Shown: positions 33,890 through 42,529 of the stretch, in pieces | How the letters are laid out: every line of letters starts with the position of its first letter | Position numbering within the stretch: the stretch's first letter is position 1 | Assembly (NCBI RefSeq): GCF_947504145.1 | Contig: NZ_CANNGQ010000002.1 | Coordinates: forward strand, 372,001 to 436,000 | Direction: 5' to 3' | DNA length: 64,000 nucleotides | Origin: an uncultured Microbulbifer sp. | Lineage (GTDB): Bacteria > Pseudomonadota > Gammaproteobacteria > Pseudomonadales > Cellvibrionaceae | The notes under the pieces: generated by a model | Told to the model about the DNA's origin: nothing | Database searches by the model: none | What the model saw: the letters and a program-made list of their open reading frames with translations, nothing else | Program-made: the position numbers and the translations under genes

Positions 33890-35275
33890 ATGTCCCATGG
33901 CTCCCGCAATCCCGATATTCTCGGTGTCGATGCGCACACCTTCAAAGATCTTGAGATATTCGAGTCGGATACGGGCGATGCCAGCCTGTTTGATTTCTGC
34001 AACCGGACGCGATCCCTCGGCGGCGCAGCGGTACTACGGCGGCGTATGCAGAATCCGTGGGCCCGCGCGGAGTACATTGAGGCCACTCAGCTTGCGGTCC
34101 GTTTTATTGCCGAGCAGCGCGCTGTTTTCAAAGAGATGCCCTCCATATATGCGGTTGAAGGCACCCAGGATTATCTGCAGGAAATTTTGCCGAACCTGGA
34201 TTTCCGCAACCGGCTGGAATTCATTCTGGGTTCGTTTCAGACCTGGGCCAATCAGGACAGTCATTACTTCAGTATTGTGCGCGGTGCCCAGGCAGCCTGC
34301 CGCCTGATTCGCGCACTGCGCCGATTTCTGGAGATTCCTCAATTAAACCGTGTACCCGGGGAGCTGGGGCCACTGTTACAGCAGCTGCGCGCGCTTCTCT
34401 CGCGCCCCAACTTTCGTATGGTGCCGGATTTTGACGTGGGTGGCTGGGGCGTGTGGAGAATGCTCAAACTCGACCAGATGCTCCGTATAAAAGAGAAGGA
34501 CACACTCAGCCGCTTGATGGCACTGAATTATGAGCTGGAGGCGCTGGTGTCGATGGCGGATGCCAACAGCGAGCACGGGTTTGTTCTGCCGAAAATCGGC
34601 GATGGCCCACTGCAGGTCACCGCCGAGGGGCTCTATCACCCCTACCTCACCGATCCCATCGCCAACCCTGCCACTCTCAACCAGCAACGCCGAATCCTGT
34701 TCCTAACCGGCCCGAACATGGCTGGCAAGACCACCTACCTGCGCGCCTTTGCCACTGCCCTCTATCTCGCTCACCTGGGGATGGGCGTACCCGCACGCGC
34801 TTTCCAGTTTGTGCCAATGCAGTGGCTGTTCAGCTCCATTTCCCTGACGGACGACCTGCGGCGCGGCGTGAGCTACTTCCGCGCAGAAGCGCTGCGGGTG
34901 AAAGCCGTGGCGGAGGCTGTGGCCCGGGGAGACAGGGTGCTGGCGCTGATGGACGAGCCGTTCAAGGGCACCAATGTGAAAGATGCCTTCGAGGCATCAC
35001 TGGCCATCCTCGAGCGCTTCTCTATTCGCGAGAATTGCCTGTTCATGTTTTCCTCCCACCAGATTGAACTAAGCGGTCACCTGCACCGCCTGCACAATCA
35101 GGTGGACTGCCGCTACTTTGAGGCGGTGGAGGCGGAGGATCGCCTGCGTTTCGATTACAAGCTGCGCTCGGGAATCTCCGACCAGAGACTGGGGATGCGA
35201 GTACTGCGGGAGGAGGGGGTGTTCGCGCTGCTGGATGAGGGTTCAATTGTGGCCTCGGAGAGCATCCGTCTTTAG
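33890..35275 (+). CDS. MutS-like ATPase lacking mismatch-recognition domains
   Basis: A 461-residue protein. The N-terminal half (SLFDFCNRTRSLGGAAVLRR) resembles the MutS core/lever region (domain III). The C-terminal half is the MutS ABC-type ATPase: Walker A TGPNMAGKTTYLRAFATAL (about residue 272), signature-like DLRRGVSYFRAEALRV, Walker B RVLALMDEPFKGTNVKDAFE and SSHQIEL. The N-terminal mismatch-binding domain with its Phe-x-Glu motif is absent, so it is unlikely to do canonical mismatch repair. Its role is undefined. GAGG sits 9 bases before ATG 33890; the longer upstream frame is not MutS-like. Confidence 0.85.
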   Translation: MSHGSRNPDILGVDAHTFKDLEIFESDTGDASLFDFCNRTRSLGGAAVLRRRMQNPWARAEYIEATQLAVRFIAEQRAVFKEMPSIYAVEGTQDYLQEILPNLDFRNRLEFILGSFQTWANQDSHYFSIVRGAQAACRLIRALRRFLEIPQLNRVPGELGPLLQQLRALLSRPNFRMVPDFDVGGWGVWRMLKLDQMLRIKEKDTLSRLMALNYELEALVSMADANSEHGFVLPKIGDGPLQVTAEGLYHPYLTDPIANPATLNQQRRILFLTGPNMAGKTTYLRAFATALYLAHLGMGVPARAFQFVPMQWLFSSISLTDDLRRGVSYFRAEALRVKAVAEAVARGDRVLALMDEPFKGTNVKDAFEASLAILERFSIRENCLFMFSSHQIELSGHLHRLHNQVDCRYFEAVEAEDRLRFDYKLRSGISDQRLGMRVLREEGVFALLDEGSIVASESIRL

Positions 35276-35463
35276 ATCGCAAGTGCTGCCTTTTCCGAGA
35301 GAAATTAGTTCATCACCCCATACCGCTGAAGTCATCTCTGAAAATTTTATTAAAGATGTATCCGAAGGGACGACTCCATTCGGTTGGCCCTGACTCAATC
35401 AGGTCTGAAGGTAAGGCAGCCTTCAAGTTGCGGTTGGCTGCGGTTTCAGTGGAGAACTGATAT

Positions 35464-35504
35464 AAAAAAAGCCCCGTGGTTGCGGACAACCACGGGGCTT
35501 TTTT
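35464..35504. terminator. Strong bidirectional terminator
   Basis: A 12-bp perfect stem (GCCCCGTGGTTG / CAACCACGGGGC, loop CGGA) flanked by seven A and six T, between the convergent MutS-like and M1 peptidase genes. Confidence 0.95.
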
Positions 35505-35526
35505 ACGTACGTTGGCGAGCGTGAAA

Positions 35527-37557
35527 TCAGTCGCCGTAGATGATTTTGCTGTTCACCTTAACGGTCAGTGGGTGGTAGCCCGGCTTGGCCTTTTCGAAAA
35601 TCCGCTTGGCTTCGTCGGTCTTGCCGTTTTCTACCATGTTGCGGTACAGCGGGCGCAGGAATTTGTTGCGACCGATACTGACGAGGAAGTCTTCCAGGCG
35701 GGCGTTGGCCGGTTCGTAGTCGTTGCGCACGGCGATCATCAGCCAGCTGAAGGCGATCTCGTTGTTTTTCGACTGGGTCAGGTCAAAGGTGCTGTCCAGC
35801 TCCTTCAGCTGATCTTCGCTCAGTTTTTCCGGCATGCCGTCGAGGAAGTATTTCCACTGGTGGAAGGTCCAGTTTTTGGTATCGATATCGCTGGCTTTGC
35901 TCTCGCCGTTCAGCCACTTCTCGCGAATCGAATCCAGCTTGGTAAACGCATCGGAGGTGGGTTGCGGTGCGCCTTCCGGAATGCCCGGCTCGAAGATCCA
36001 TTCCTGAATACGTTCGCGGTCCAGTTTGTCTGGATACTGCTTGAGCAGGGTGTCGTCCAGATACTTCACGAAGTCTTCGGTGGTGATGCTCTGGAAGGCG
36101 AAATGGTTGAAGTATTCCATCAGGAACTTGTCGAAGTTCTCGCGGCCCACTTTCTGCTCCAGTTCGTACAGGAACAGGGAGCCTTTTTCGTAGGGAATAT
36201 TCGAGAAGACTTCATCGGGATCGCGGCCGCGCAGGTCGATGGCCATGATCTCGTCTTTGTCCTCGCGGTCGTCCAGGTCGGCTTTGAGGTCGTCATAGCC
36301 CAGAGCCATTTCCATCTGGTAGCGCTCGTCACCGTACACGAACTGCATGATGCGGTTGGTGAGGTAGGTGGTGAAGCCTTCGTTCAGCCACAGGTCGCGC
36401 CAGCTGGCGTTGGTGATCAGGTTGCCGGACCAGGAGTGGGCAAGTTCGTGGGCGATCAGTGCCACCAGGCTTTTGTCACCGGCGATGACCGTGGGGGTGA
36501 TAAACGAAAGGCGCGGGTTTTCCATGCCGCCGAAGGGGAAGCTTGGGGGCAGGATCAGCAGGTCGTAGCGGTCCCAGCGGTAAGGGCCGTAGTTTTCCTC
36601 GGTCACCTCGAGCATGTCTTCGGTGTCTTCGAATTCCGCGGCGGCGGCATCCAGTAATTCCGGCTCGGCGTAAACCCCGGTGCGCTCGCCCATGGGCTTG
36701 AACTCCAGATTGCCGATGCCGATGGCGATCAGGTAGGACGGAATCGGCTGAGGCATTTCAAATTCATACACGCCGTCTTTTTCCGTTTGCGGGTCGTTGT
36801 TGGCGCTCATCACTGCCAGCAACTCTTCCGGGGTGCGGATGGTGGCCTTGTAGGTCATGCGCACTTTCGGGGTGTCCTGTAGGGGGATAAAGCTGCGCGC
36901 GTGGATGGCCTGGGCCTGGGTGAACAGGAAAGGGTGCTTTTTGCCCGCGGTCTGCTCGGGTTCCAGCCACTGTACGCCGGAGGCGCCGGGGGAGGTCTGG
37001 TACTGGATGGCGACACGGTTGGCGCCTTTGGGCAGCTCAATTTTCAGCGGGGTGCCCAGGTGCGGGTCTTTTTTGCCCATGCTGAATTTGGTGTCGGCCA
37101 GGCTGTCGCCGATGCCTGCGCGCACGGCGGTCACGTCGATATCGCGGGTGTCGAGGATCAGAGCGGGATTTTTCTGGGTGAGGCGCTGGATATCCAGAAT
37201 TGCTTCACCCTTGAGGACTTTCTTGTCAAAGTCCGCGGTGAGGTCGAGATCCAGGTGCTTGACGCGGTAATCGTCGGTGTTGGCAAAGGAGTGGTAGTCG
37301 ATGCCTGATTTCGGGGCGTTCCCGTCCCTCGATTTCTGGGCCATGGGGCCTTCTTTTTCGAGGTTTTCTTGAGTGTATTCGGTGGCGGCTTCCGGAATAT
37401 CGTCAGCGCCCTGGCTGGCGGCGGGGCGCTCTTCGATCTGCTTCTGGCGGGCCGGGTCTTCGGACTTGCCACAGGCGCTCAGGGTGGCAAGGCTGCAGGC
37501 GAGTAGTCCGGCGCCGATCAGACGGCCGAAACTGGCTTGGAACAATGGGGGCTGCAT
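35527..37557 (-). CDS. M1-family aminopeptidase, membrane lipoprotein
   Basis: A 676-residue zinc metallopeptidase related to leukotriene A4 hydrolase/aminopeptidase N. The lipoprotein signal ends in LSAC (Cys29), followed by a charged linker. The beta-saddle domain leads to the exopeptidase motif FGGMENPRLSF and the zinc site HELAHSWSGN (His370, Glu371, His374), with the third ligand Glu in LWLNEGFTTYL, i.e. HExxH-18-E. A helical C-terminal domain completes it. It probably trims peptides at the outer face of a membrane. Single gene, ended by the terminator at 35464-35504. Confidence 0.92.
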   Translation of the reverse strand: MQPPLFQASFGRLIGAGLLACSLATLSACGKSEDPARQKQIEERPAASQGADDIPEAATEYTQENLEKEGPMAQKSRDGNAPKSGIDYHSFANTDDYRVKHLDLDLTADFDKKVLKGEAILDIQRLTQKNPALILDTRDIDVTAVRAGIGDSLADTKFSMGKKDPHLGTPLKIELPKGANRVAIQYQTSPGASGVQWLEPEQTAGKKHPFLFTQAQAIHARSFIPLQDTPKVRMTYKATIRTPEELLAVMSANNDPQTEKDGVYEFEMPQPIPSYLIAIGIGNLEFKPMGERTGVYAEPELLDAAAAEFEDTEDMLEVTEENYGPYRWDRYDLLILPPSFPFGGMENPRLSFITPTVIAGDKSLVALIAHELAHSWSGNLITNASWRDLWLNEGFTTYLTNRIMQFVYGDERYQMEMALGYDDLKADLDDREDKDEIMAIDLRGRDPDEVFSNIPYEKGSLFLYELEQKVGRENFDKFLMEYFNHFAFQSITTEDFVKYLDDTLLKQYPDKLDRERIQEWIFEPGIPEGAPQPTSDAFTKLDSIREKWLNGESKASDIDTKNWTFHQWKYFLDGMPEKLSEDQLKELDSTFDLTQSKNNEIAFSWLMIAVRNDYEPANARLEDFLVSIGRNKFLRPLYRNMVENGKTDEAKRIFEKAKPGYHPLTVKVNSKIIYGD

Positions 37558-37809
37558 GGTGGGCTCCGTAATTGTTGTATTTATGAACTCAGAACTGGGT
37601 AAATTCGTCGCGGCACAGAATACCCAATTGCCGATGTGACTTGGAAGCTTTCGATATCAAGTTGTGCGTATTCGGCAAGAATAGTCTTTTTTGTGCGCAT
37701 TGTAGTAGCGATTGCGGGCAATATAGGGTTAGAGGGCGAGGTCGCGATGGGGGGAGAAGCACCTCCGGCGTATGTTCGGCTTAATAATTACAAGTAAAAG
37801 GACTTCTGG

Positions 37810-38538
37810 ATGTTTATTTGCAGGTTGGGAAGGTGTGTGATGTGCGCACTGACAATGGTGATCTTCAGCGGGTGTAGTACTACCGCAGAGGTTCAGGTTT
37901 ATACCCAGTACTTGTCTGTCGATGACAAGGCTGATCTTGCGCGCCGTTTTAGTGATGTTAACTTTGAAGTGAATTTCAATGACACGCCAATTCCTGCGGG
38001 TATACGCCATACAACATTAATTTACTCTCCGCATATCCCGGATATCGAAGCGATAACATCTCTGGTGGAGCTTTTGGAAACCACCAAGCATGGAGTTCCA
38101 AGATTGGCATTGACTGGGACGGAGAATCACTATTACTCCCGCGATATTCTGGGGCTTTACCTCGTGCCGGAGGCGAAAGGTATCAATACGCAGGTTCAGG
38201 TGAGTGAAGCGCTGGCGGTTGAATACAACGGGCGATGTGAGAGTGTAGATGTGAGCCTGAGCCTTAATAAAAATGGCACGTTGCTAATGGTGAGTGATTT
38301 GTGGGATGAGGAGCAAGATATTGGCTACAGTGAAAGCCGAAGCGGGGTATGGGTATTTTCTGACAGGCAAATTTCAATCACTCTTGAGGGCGATAGCCCG
38401 GTCGAATTTGACGTTGCCAGGTTTGAGAAAAAAAGTGGCCCGCAAGGGAATACATTAGCCGTAATCGAGCTGAACAGAAGTGGTAGTGCACCGTTTTACG
38501 ATGGATGTGATTTCGTTTATCAAGCCATGGTGTATTAG
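37810..38538 (+). CDS. Lipoprotein of unknown function
   Basis: A 242-residue protein with a lipoprotein signal peptide (CALTMVIFSGC, Cys22). The mature part is beta-rich, with YTQYLSVDDKADLARRFSDV near its start and a central block HYYSRDILGLYLVPEA. Two Cys (CESV, CDFVY) could form a disulphide. No family is recognised. AAAGGA stands 8 bases before ATG 37810. By eye it is richer in A and T than neighbouring genes. A perfect 14-bp terminator follows. Confidence 0.7.
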   Translation: MFICRLGRCVMCALTMVIFSGCSTTAEVQVYTQYLSVDDKADLARRFSDVNFEVNFNDTPIPAGIRHTTLIYSPHIPDIEAITSLVELLETTKHGVPRLALTGTENHYYSRDILGLYLVPEAKGINTQVQVSEALAVEYNGRCESVDVSLSLNKNGTLLMVSDLWDEEQDIGYSESRSGVWVFSDRQISITLEGDSPVEFDVARFEKKSGPQGNTLAVIELNRSGSAPFYDGCDFVYQAMVY

Positions 38539-38560
38539 CCATAAATTCAGTAGCGCGTAA

Positions 38561-38595
38561 ACAAAGCCGGTAAGAACTTACCGGCTTTGTTCTTT
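38561..38595 (+). terminator. Intrinsic terminator after the lipoprotein gene
   Basis: A perfect 14-bp stem (ACAAAGCCGGTAAG / CTTACCGGCTTTGT) with a 2-base centre, followed by TCTTTG. Confidence 0.85.
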
Positions 38596-38674
38596 GAGGT
38601 GGGTGTCAAAATTTTGAGCCCATTAAGTGTTCCCGGGCTCGGGCTGGCCCCACAAAAAGGCAGTGATGATGCCT

Positions 38675-38710
38675 AAAAAAAGCCCCGAATGGTGTATTCG
38701 GGGCTTTTGC
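38675..38710 (-). terminator. Intrinsic terminator of the poly-serine lipoprotein gene
   Basis: A 10-bp stem (AGCCCCGAAT / ATTCGGGGCT, loop GGTGT). On the minus strand it is followed by six to seven T; on the plus strand by TTTTGC, so it may act both ways. Confidence 0.88.
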
Positions 38711-38734
38711 TTGGGGCTTTTTTTGAGCTCTTTG

Positions 38735-41700
38735 TCAGGGGCGAGAGAGCCGAGTGATCACCAGCTTGGGTGCGCTGGTCAGGCTGATGACTGAGAGGCC
38801 ATCGGCAGACAGTACCAACTGCCGTTGCCTGATTTCATTTCCGTAGCTGGAAATGTGGCCGCTCAGTTCGTTGACGCCATCTTTGCTGTACCACCAGTAG
38901 TCGGCACTCCCATAGTTGTAATGATCGCGGGCGCCAGCAAGCAGATCGTCATCGGTTGCAAGCTCGACACAGCAAGGGTAGGCAACGCCGGGGAAGTTAC
39001 CTAAAACGGTGCCGCTGCTGGTGTCGAACTTGTCAAAGCTGTAGCCGGAAGTTCCAGAGAGGGCGTAGACAAAATCACCGTTGAAACTCACTGCAACATC
39101 ACCTTCGCCGGAGGGTTGGGCGCGCTGTGTGGAGCGGATGTCGTCATGCAGACTTGAAAATGCGATATCAAAGCAGGCCATTCCAGTTCCGGTGGAGCAG
39201 TACACTTGGCCATTTTCACTCACGTCCAGTTCATCTCTATAGGCGGAATTAAACTCGGTGGTCGCTGTGATCAGTGACAGGTCTACCGCATCGATTACCT
39301 GCAGTCGGCCAAACGTGGAGTATTCGCTTTCCCGATAAAAAGTAAGCGCCAGTGGTTTACCATTTACCCGCCCATATCGGACATAAAGTGGATGTTTGTC
39401 GAACGTATTGGCGGTTTCGGTTTTGAGTGACAGATCGTAAGCCGTGACCGTACTTTGCAGGGTGTCTGTTGCAAATAGCGTATTGCCATCACTGGAAATC
39501 GCCAGGGAGCTAATTTCGTCCACCGACAGGGTGACGGTGTCTTCAAGGTCGCCGCTGTAGATGTTGTATATTTCAACGGTGTTGCTGCTGGCGACATATG
39601 CGTAGGGCTTGGCCGGGTCCGCCAGCACGTGACCGTAATCGCCATCGATCTCGATAGACTCGGATGGATTTGTGCTGCCTACCCAGAGGCTTACCTGAAT
39701 GGTTTCAGTGTTGCTCACCGCGGTGTTGCTGGAACTTATGGCAATTTCCGCGGTGTGCAATGTATCCAGTGCCAGGCCATCCGGATTCGCCGAAATGGTG
39801 AGGTTTTCACCGCTGACACCGGCACTGTTGATCGTCAGCCAGTGAGCGTCTGTGGACGCCTCCCATGACACACCGCCCTGCCAGTAGCTGTCTTCAATCA
39901 ATACCGATTTCTGCAGCACCTGCTGTGCGGGGAAGCTGGAAAACGCAATCCCATTATCGTGTGCAATTAGCCGGTTTTCTGAGCTTTTGATTGTGAAGTT
40001 ATAGCTGGTGTCGATCGCTTCACCGTCTACGGTTGCCGATAGGGTGACCGTGCCGCTATGGGTTCCTTGCTGAAATTTTGTCGGGTCAAAATCCAGTGCG
40101 ATCTCGTGTTGCTCGCCATCGACATACAGCTCCGGCGCCACCTCCCATGCACCGGCAAGTGGGAAGTCCACCGCAACACTTGTGATGTGACTATTGCTGC
40201 CGGTACCCAGGCTCACCTGATTGACCAGCGCGGTGCTGTTCCAGCCAAAGCTGGCGTCCAGCTCCTGAGTCGCTTCTGCAACCGTGAGTTGTGGTAGTTG
40301 AATGTCAAAATTGAATGTTACTTGTTCGACGTCGCCAGCATCGGGATCCGTGATGGACACGGTTTCGATAACCGTGCTAGCAGGGATCTGGGTCATGTCC
40401 AGGGTGAAGACCACCTGACCATCACCATGGCCGCTGGCTACGTCTGCACTAATGCCTGCCACAGTGTCGGAGGCTAATTCCCAATCCAGGTTTTCGGCTA
40501 CAACATCGACGGCGAAGGTAAATGTACTCTCGGAGCTGCCGCGGACATAAGTAACGTTGTGTGTGCTGTTGGTAAGTGCCAGCTTTGCCCATTTTTCGGG
40601 ATCGTACGGATAGTTGTCCGAGGTGTCGTCGTAGCCGTCGTTGTCATCGTCGGTATCGGCGTTGTCTCCGATACCATCGTTGTCGTAATCGGAGGCCTCA
40701 TTCGGATTGGTCGGGAAGGCATCGTTCTCATCTGCTACGCCATCATTGTCGTCGTCACCATCGGCATTGTTGCCAATACCATCACTATCGCTATCTTCCC
40801 ACTCGTTGGGATCACTCGGGAAGGCGTCTTCGCTATCTGGAACGCCGTCATTATCGCTATCGGGATTGCCGCCGCCAGAGCTGCTACTACTGGAACTGCC
40901 ACTGCTGGAACCGCTACCGCTCGAACTGCCGCCTGAACCGGAAGAGCCGCCGCTGGAGCTGGACGAGCTGCTGCTGGATGAACTGCTTGAAGAAGAGCTA
41001 CTTGAAGAAGAGCTGCTCGATGAAGATCCATCGCCACCGGTATACGAACCGGTGTAATCGGTGAGCTGGAATTCGTAGTCGGCGTCTGCCAGTCGCGCAA
41101 TACCCAGGTCTTTGACGAAGGCAAAGCCGTGGTAGAGCTGAAGTAATACCTGGGTTCCGCCGATATTGGCCGTGGCGTCGAGAGCGAGTTGCACAACGTG
41201 TGCGTTGTCTTCAGTGTAGCTTGTGGTTACCGTGCCTTCGCCCTGATAGCCGCGTGCTGCATCATAGCTAAAGGTATTATTGCCATATTCTGGCGAGATA
41301 TGGACGGTGCCACTTCCGCTCTGCTCATGAAAATTGCCCGCAGCCAGATTTTCATCCCACAGTAGTATTTTCTCATTCAAACGAAGATCTACGGTATAGG
41401 TGCCGACTCCGTCGATATAGAGGTCCGGTGCGTAAAAGCCGAGATAATAAATGCCGCTGTTGTCGGATACGAAGTAATACTTCGCTCCGCTCGGGAATAC
41501 CAGAGCGCTGGCACTTTCTGAATTAATCTCCACATCTTCGAAATGAGCGGGCTCTGTGCTCCAGTTGTAATAGAGCTCAATATCGCTGCCTGTGGGGAGG
41601 TAGGCGTTGCCGCTGCCCGAAGAATTATTGTCTCCTCCGCTGCTACTGCTACTGCTACTGCTACTGCTACTGCTCGAATTACTACCAGACGAGCTACCAG

Positions 41701-41812
41701 AGGAACTACCAGAGGAGCTACCGGAGTCGCCGCCGTCTCCGCCCCCACCGCAGGCCGTGAGTGTTGCCGAAAAAACCAGGTAGAGAAGGACCCTGAAAAT
41801 CGAATGTTGCAT
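38735..41812 (-). CDS. Large lipoprotein with poly-serine linkers and calcium-type DxDxDG repeats
   Basis: A 1025-residue surface-type protein. The lipobox is LTAC (Cys21), followed by a Gly/Ser linker at about 25-65. A beta domain comes next (SDIELYYNWSTEPAHFEDVE). A second long poly-Ser/Gly linker leads to thrombospondin type 3-like repeats at about 316-410 (DSDNDGVPDSEDAFPSDPNE, DSDSDGIGNNADGDDDNDGV, DYDNDGIGDNADTDDDNDGY), which bind calcium in known proteins. BACON/Ig-like beta modules and a C-terminal beta-propeller-like region (PYAYVASSNTVEIYNIYSGD, LAISSDGNTLFATDTLQSTV) complete it. Poly-serine linkers are a hallmark of secreted proteins in marine polysaccharide degraders. No catalytic domain is seen; adhesion or carbohydrate binding is likely but inferred. 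Confidence 0.82.
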   Translation of the reverse strand: MQHSIFRVLLYLVFSATLTACGGGGDGGDSGSSSGSSSGSSSGSNSSSSSSSSSSSSSGGDNNSSGSGNAYLPTGSDIELYYNWSTEPAHFEDVEINSESASALVFPSGAKYYFVSDNSGIYYLGFYAPDLYIDGVGTYTVDLRLNEKILLWDENLAAGNFHEQSGSGTVHISPEYGNNTFSYDAARGYQGEGTVTTSYTEDNAHVVQLALDATANIGGTQVLLQLYHGFAFVKDLGIARLADADYEFQLTDYTGSYTGGDGSSSSSSSSSSSSSSSSSSSSSSSSSGGSSGSGGSSSGSGSSSGSSSSSSSGGGNPDSDNDGVPDSEDAFPSDPNEWEDSDSDGIGNNADGDDDNDGVADENDAFPTNPNEASDYDNDGIGDNADTDDDNDGYDDTSDNYPYDPEKWAKLALTNSTHNVTYVRGSSESTFTFAVDVVAENLDWELASDTVAGISADVASGHGDGQVVFTLDMTQIPASTVIETVSITDPDAGDVEQVTFNFDIQLPQLTVAEATQELDASFGWNSTALVNQVSLGTGSNSHITSVAVDFPLAGAWEVAPELYVDGEQHEIALDFDPTKFQQGTHSGTVTLSATVDGEAIDTSYNFTIKSSENRLIAHDNGIAFSSFPAQQVLQKSVLIEDSYWQGGVSWEASTDAHWLTINSAGVSGENLTISANPDGLALDTLHTAEIAISSSNTAVSNTETIQVSLWVGSTNPSESIEIDGDYGHVLADPAKPYAYVASSNTVEIYNIYSGDLEDTVTLSVDEISSLAISSDGNTLFATDTLQSTVTAYDLSLKTETANTFDKHPLYVRYGRVNGKPLALTFYRESEYSTFGRLQVIDAVDLSLITATTEFNSAYRDELDVSENGQVYCSTGTGMACFDIAFSSLHDDIRSTQRAQPSGEGDVAVSFNGDFVYALSGTSGYSFDKFDTSSGTVLGNFPGVAYPCCVELATDDDLLAGARDHYNYGSADYWWYSKDGVNELSGHISSYGNEIRQRQLVLSADGLSVISLTSAPKLVITRLSRP
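41641..41670. repeat. Hexanucleotide tandem repeat (TGCTAC) x5 in a poly-serine linker
   Basis: Five perfect copies of a 6-base unit, encoding serines on the minus strand. Because the unit is a multiple of three, copy-number change would alter linker length without a frameshift. Confidence 0.9.
41691..41726. repeat. Twelve-base imperfect tandem repeat x3 in the same linker
   Basis: Three near-copies of GAGCTACCAGAG encode the SSSG units of the N-terminal linker of the same lipoprotein. Confidence 0.75.
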
Positions 41813-42095
41813 GCATTATTCCCTAAAATGCTTATTTGTCCGGTCCATCGGCAGGCCCGTCTGAATTAACGCCCGATATGACTTATTAGATCGAGTGACT
41901 ATGCCGGTGGAGTGCCGCAGTATCTTACTTGGACAGCCGTCACCAGAGGCACGCGGAGTATGCTCCTGGCGACGAAATGTCTGCCGAAATTGGAATAATC
42001 GACTATACCATCAAGGTTTGTAAGAAAAAAATGCCGCCATCATGGTCTGAGCAAGTCGCTCTGCTAAGCGGAGCGGTAGGAGGTGTGCAGGCGCC

Positions 42096-42416
42096 TCACG
42101 AGGCACTCGCCACCTTCATCAACACCAGCCCGGCGACAATCAGTACCGCGGCGGTGATTTTCAGGGCGTTGGCGGGCTCGCCGAGTATGAGGGTGCCCAC
42201 TAGGAAGGCGCCCACGGCGCCGATGCCGGTCCAGATTGCGTAGGCGGTGCTGAGCGGCAGGGTGCGCATCGACATTGCCAGCAGCCAGAAGCTCGCGATC
42301 ATGGCGACGAGGGTGATGACGGTGGGGGTGGGCTTGCTGAAGCCTTGAGACTGCTTCATGGAAAATGCCCAGACGATCTCGAGGATGCCGGCAGCGAGAA
42401 GATGTAACCAGGCCAT
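42096..42416 (-). CDS. sugE: SMR-family exporter SugE/Gdx (guanidinium exporter type)
   Basis: A 106-residue four-helix small multidrug resistance protein. The conserved transport Glu13 lies in LEIVWAFSMKQSQGF; the WAxxMK signature is of the SugE/Gdx branch rather than EmrE. Helices follow at VITLVAMIASFWLLAMSM, AYAIWTGIGAVGAFLVGTLI and ALKITAAVLIVAGLVLM. Gdx proteins exchange guanidinium for protons; some also export quaternary ammonium compounds. The guanidine-II-like element in its leader supports the guanidinium role. AGGAGG lies about 8 bases before ATG 42416. Confidence 0.9.
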   Translation of the reverse strand: MAWLHLLAAGILEIVWAFSMKQSQGFSKPTPTVITLVAMIASFWLLAMSMRTLPLSTAYAIWTGIGAVGAFLVGTLILGEPANALKITAAVLIVAGLVLMKVASAS

Positions 42417-42443
42417 GTGGCCCTCCTTTTTTCAAGGTAGGAG

Positions 42444-42491
42444 CCAGGTCGTCCTGGTGATTTTTCCCGGTATGGGGGAGGTCGTTCCTCC
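42444..42491 (-). promoter_or_regulatory. Guanidine-II (mini-ykkC) riboswitch
   Basis: On the minus strand two small hairpins share the ACGA loop: GGAGG-AACGA-CCTCC (42491-42477) and CCAGG-ACGA-CCTGG (42457-42444), joined by a 19-base linker. Paired hairpins with ACGR loops define guanidine-II RNAs, which are usually found before SMR guanidinium exporters. Downstream, CTCCT (42443-42439) can pair with AGGAG of the sugE ribosome-binding site (42427-42423), a plausible off state released by guanidine. The extra A in the first loop is the only departure. Confidence 0.85.
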
Positions 42492-42501
42492 TGTGCTGCC
42501 G

Positions 42502-42529
42502 ATTCTACTCAATCTAAACTGAAATCAAA
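42502..42529 (-). promoter_or_regulatory. Candidate promoter of sugE overlapping the fimX stop
   Basis: On the minus strand TTTGAT (42529-42524), 16 bases, TAGAAT (42507-42502). Transcription would begin near 42495, just ahead of the first riboswitch hairpin. Confidence 0.45.
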
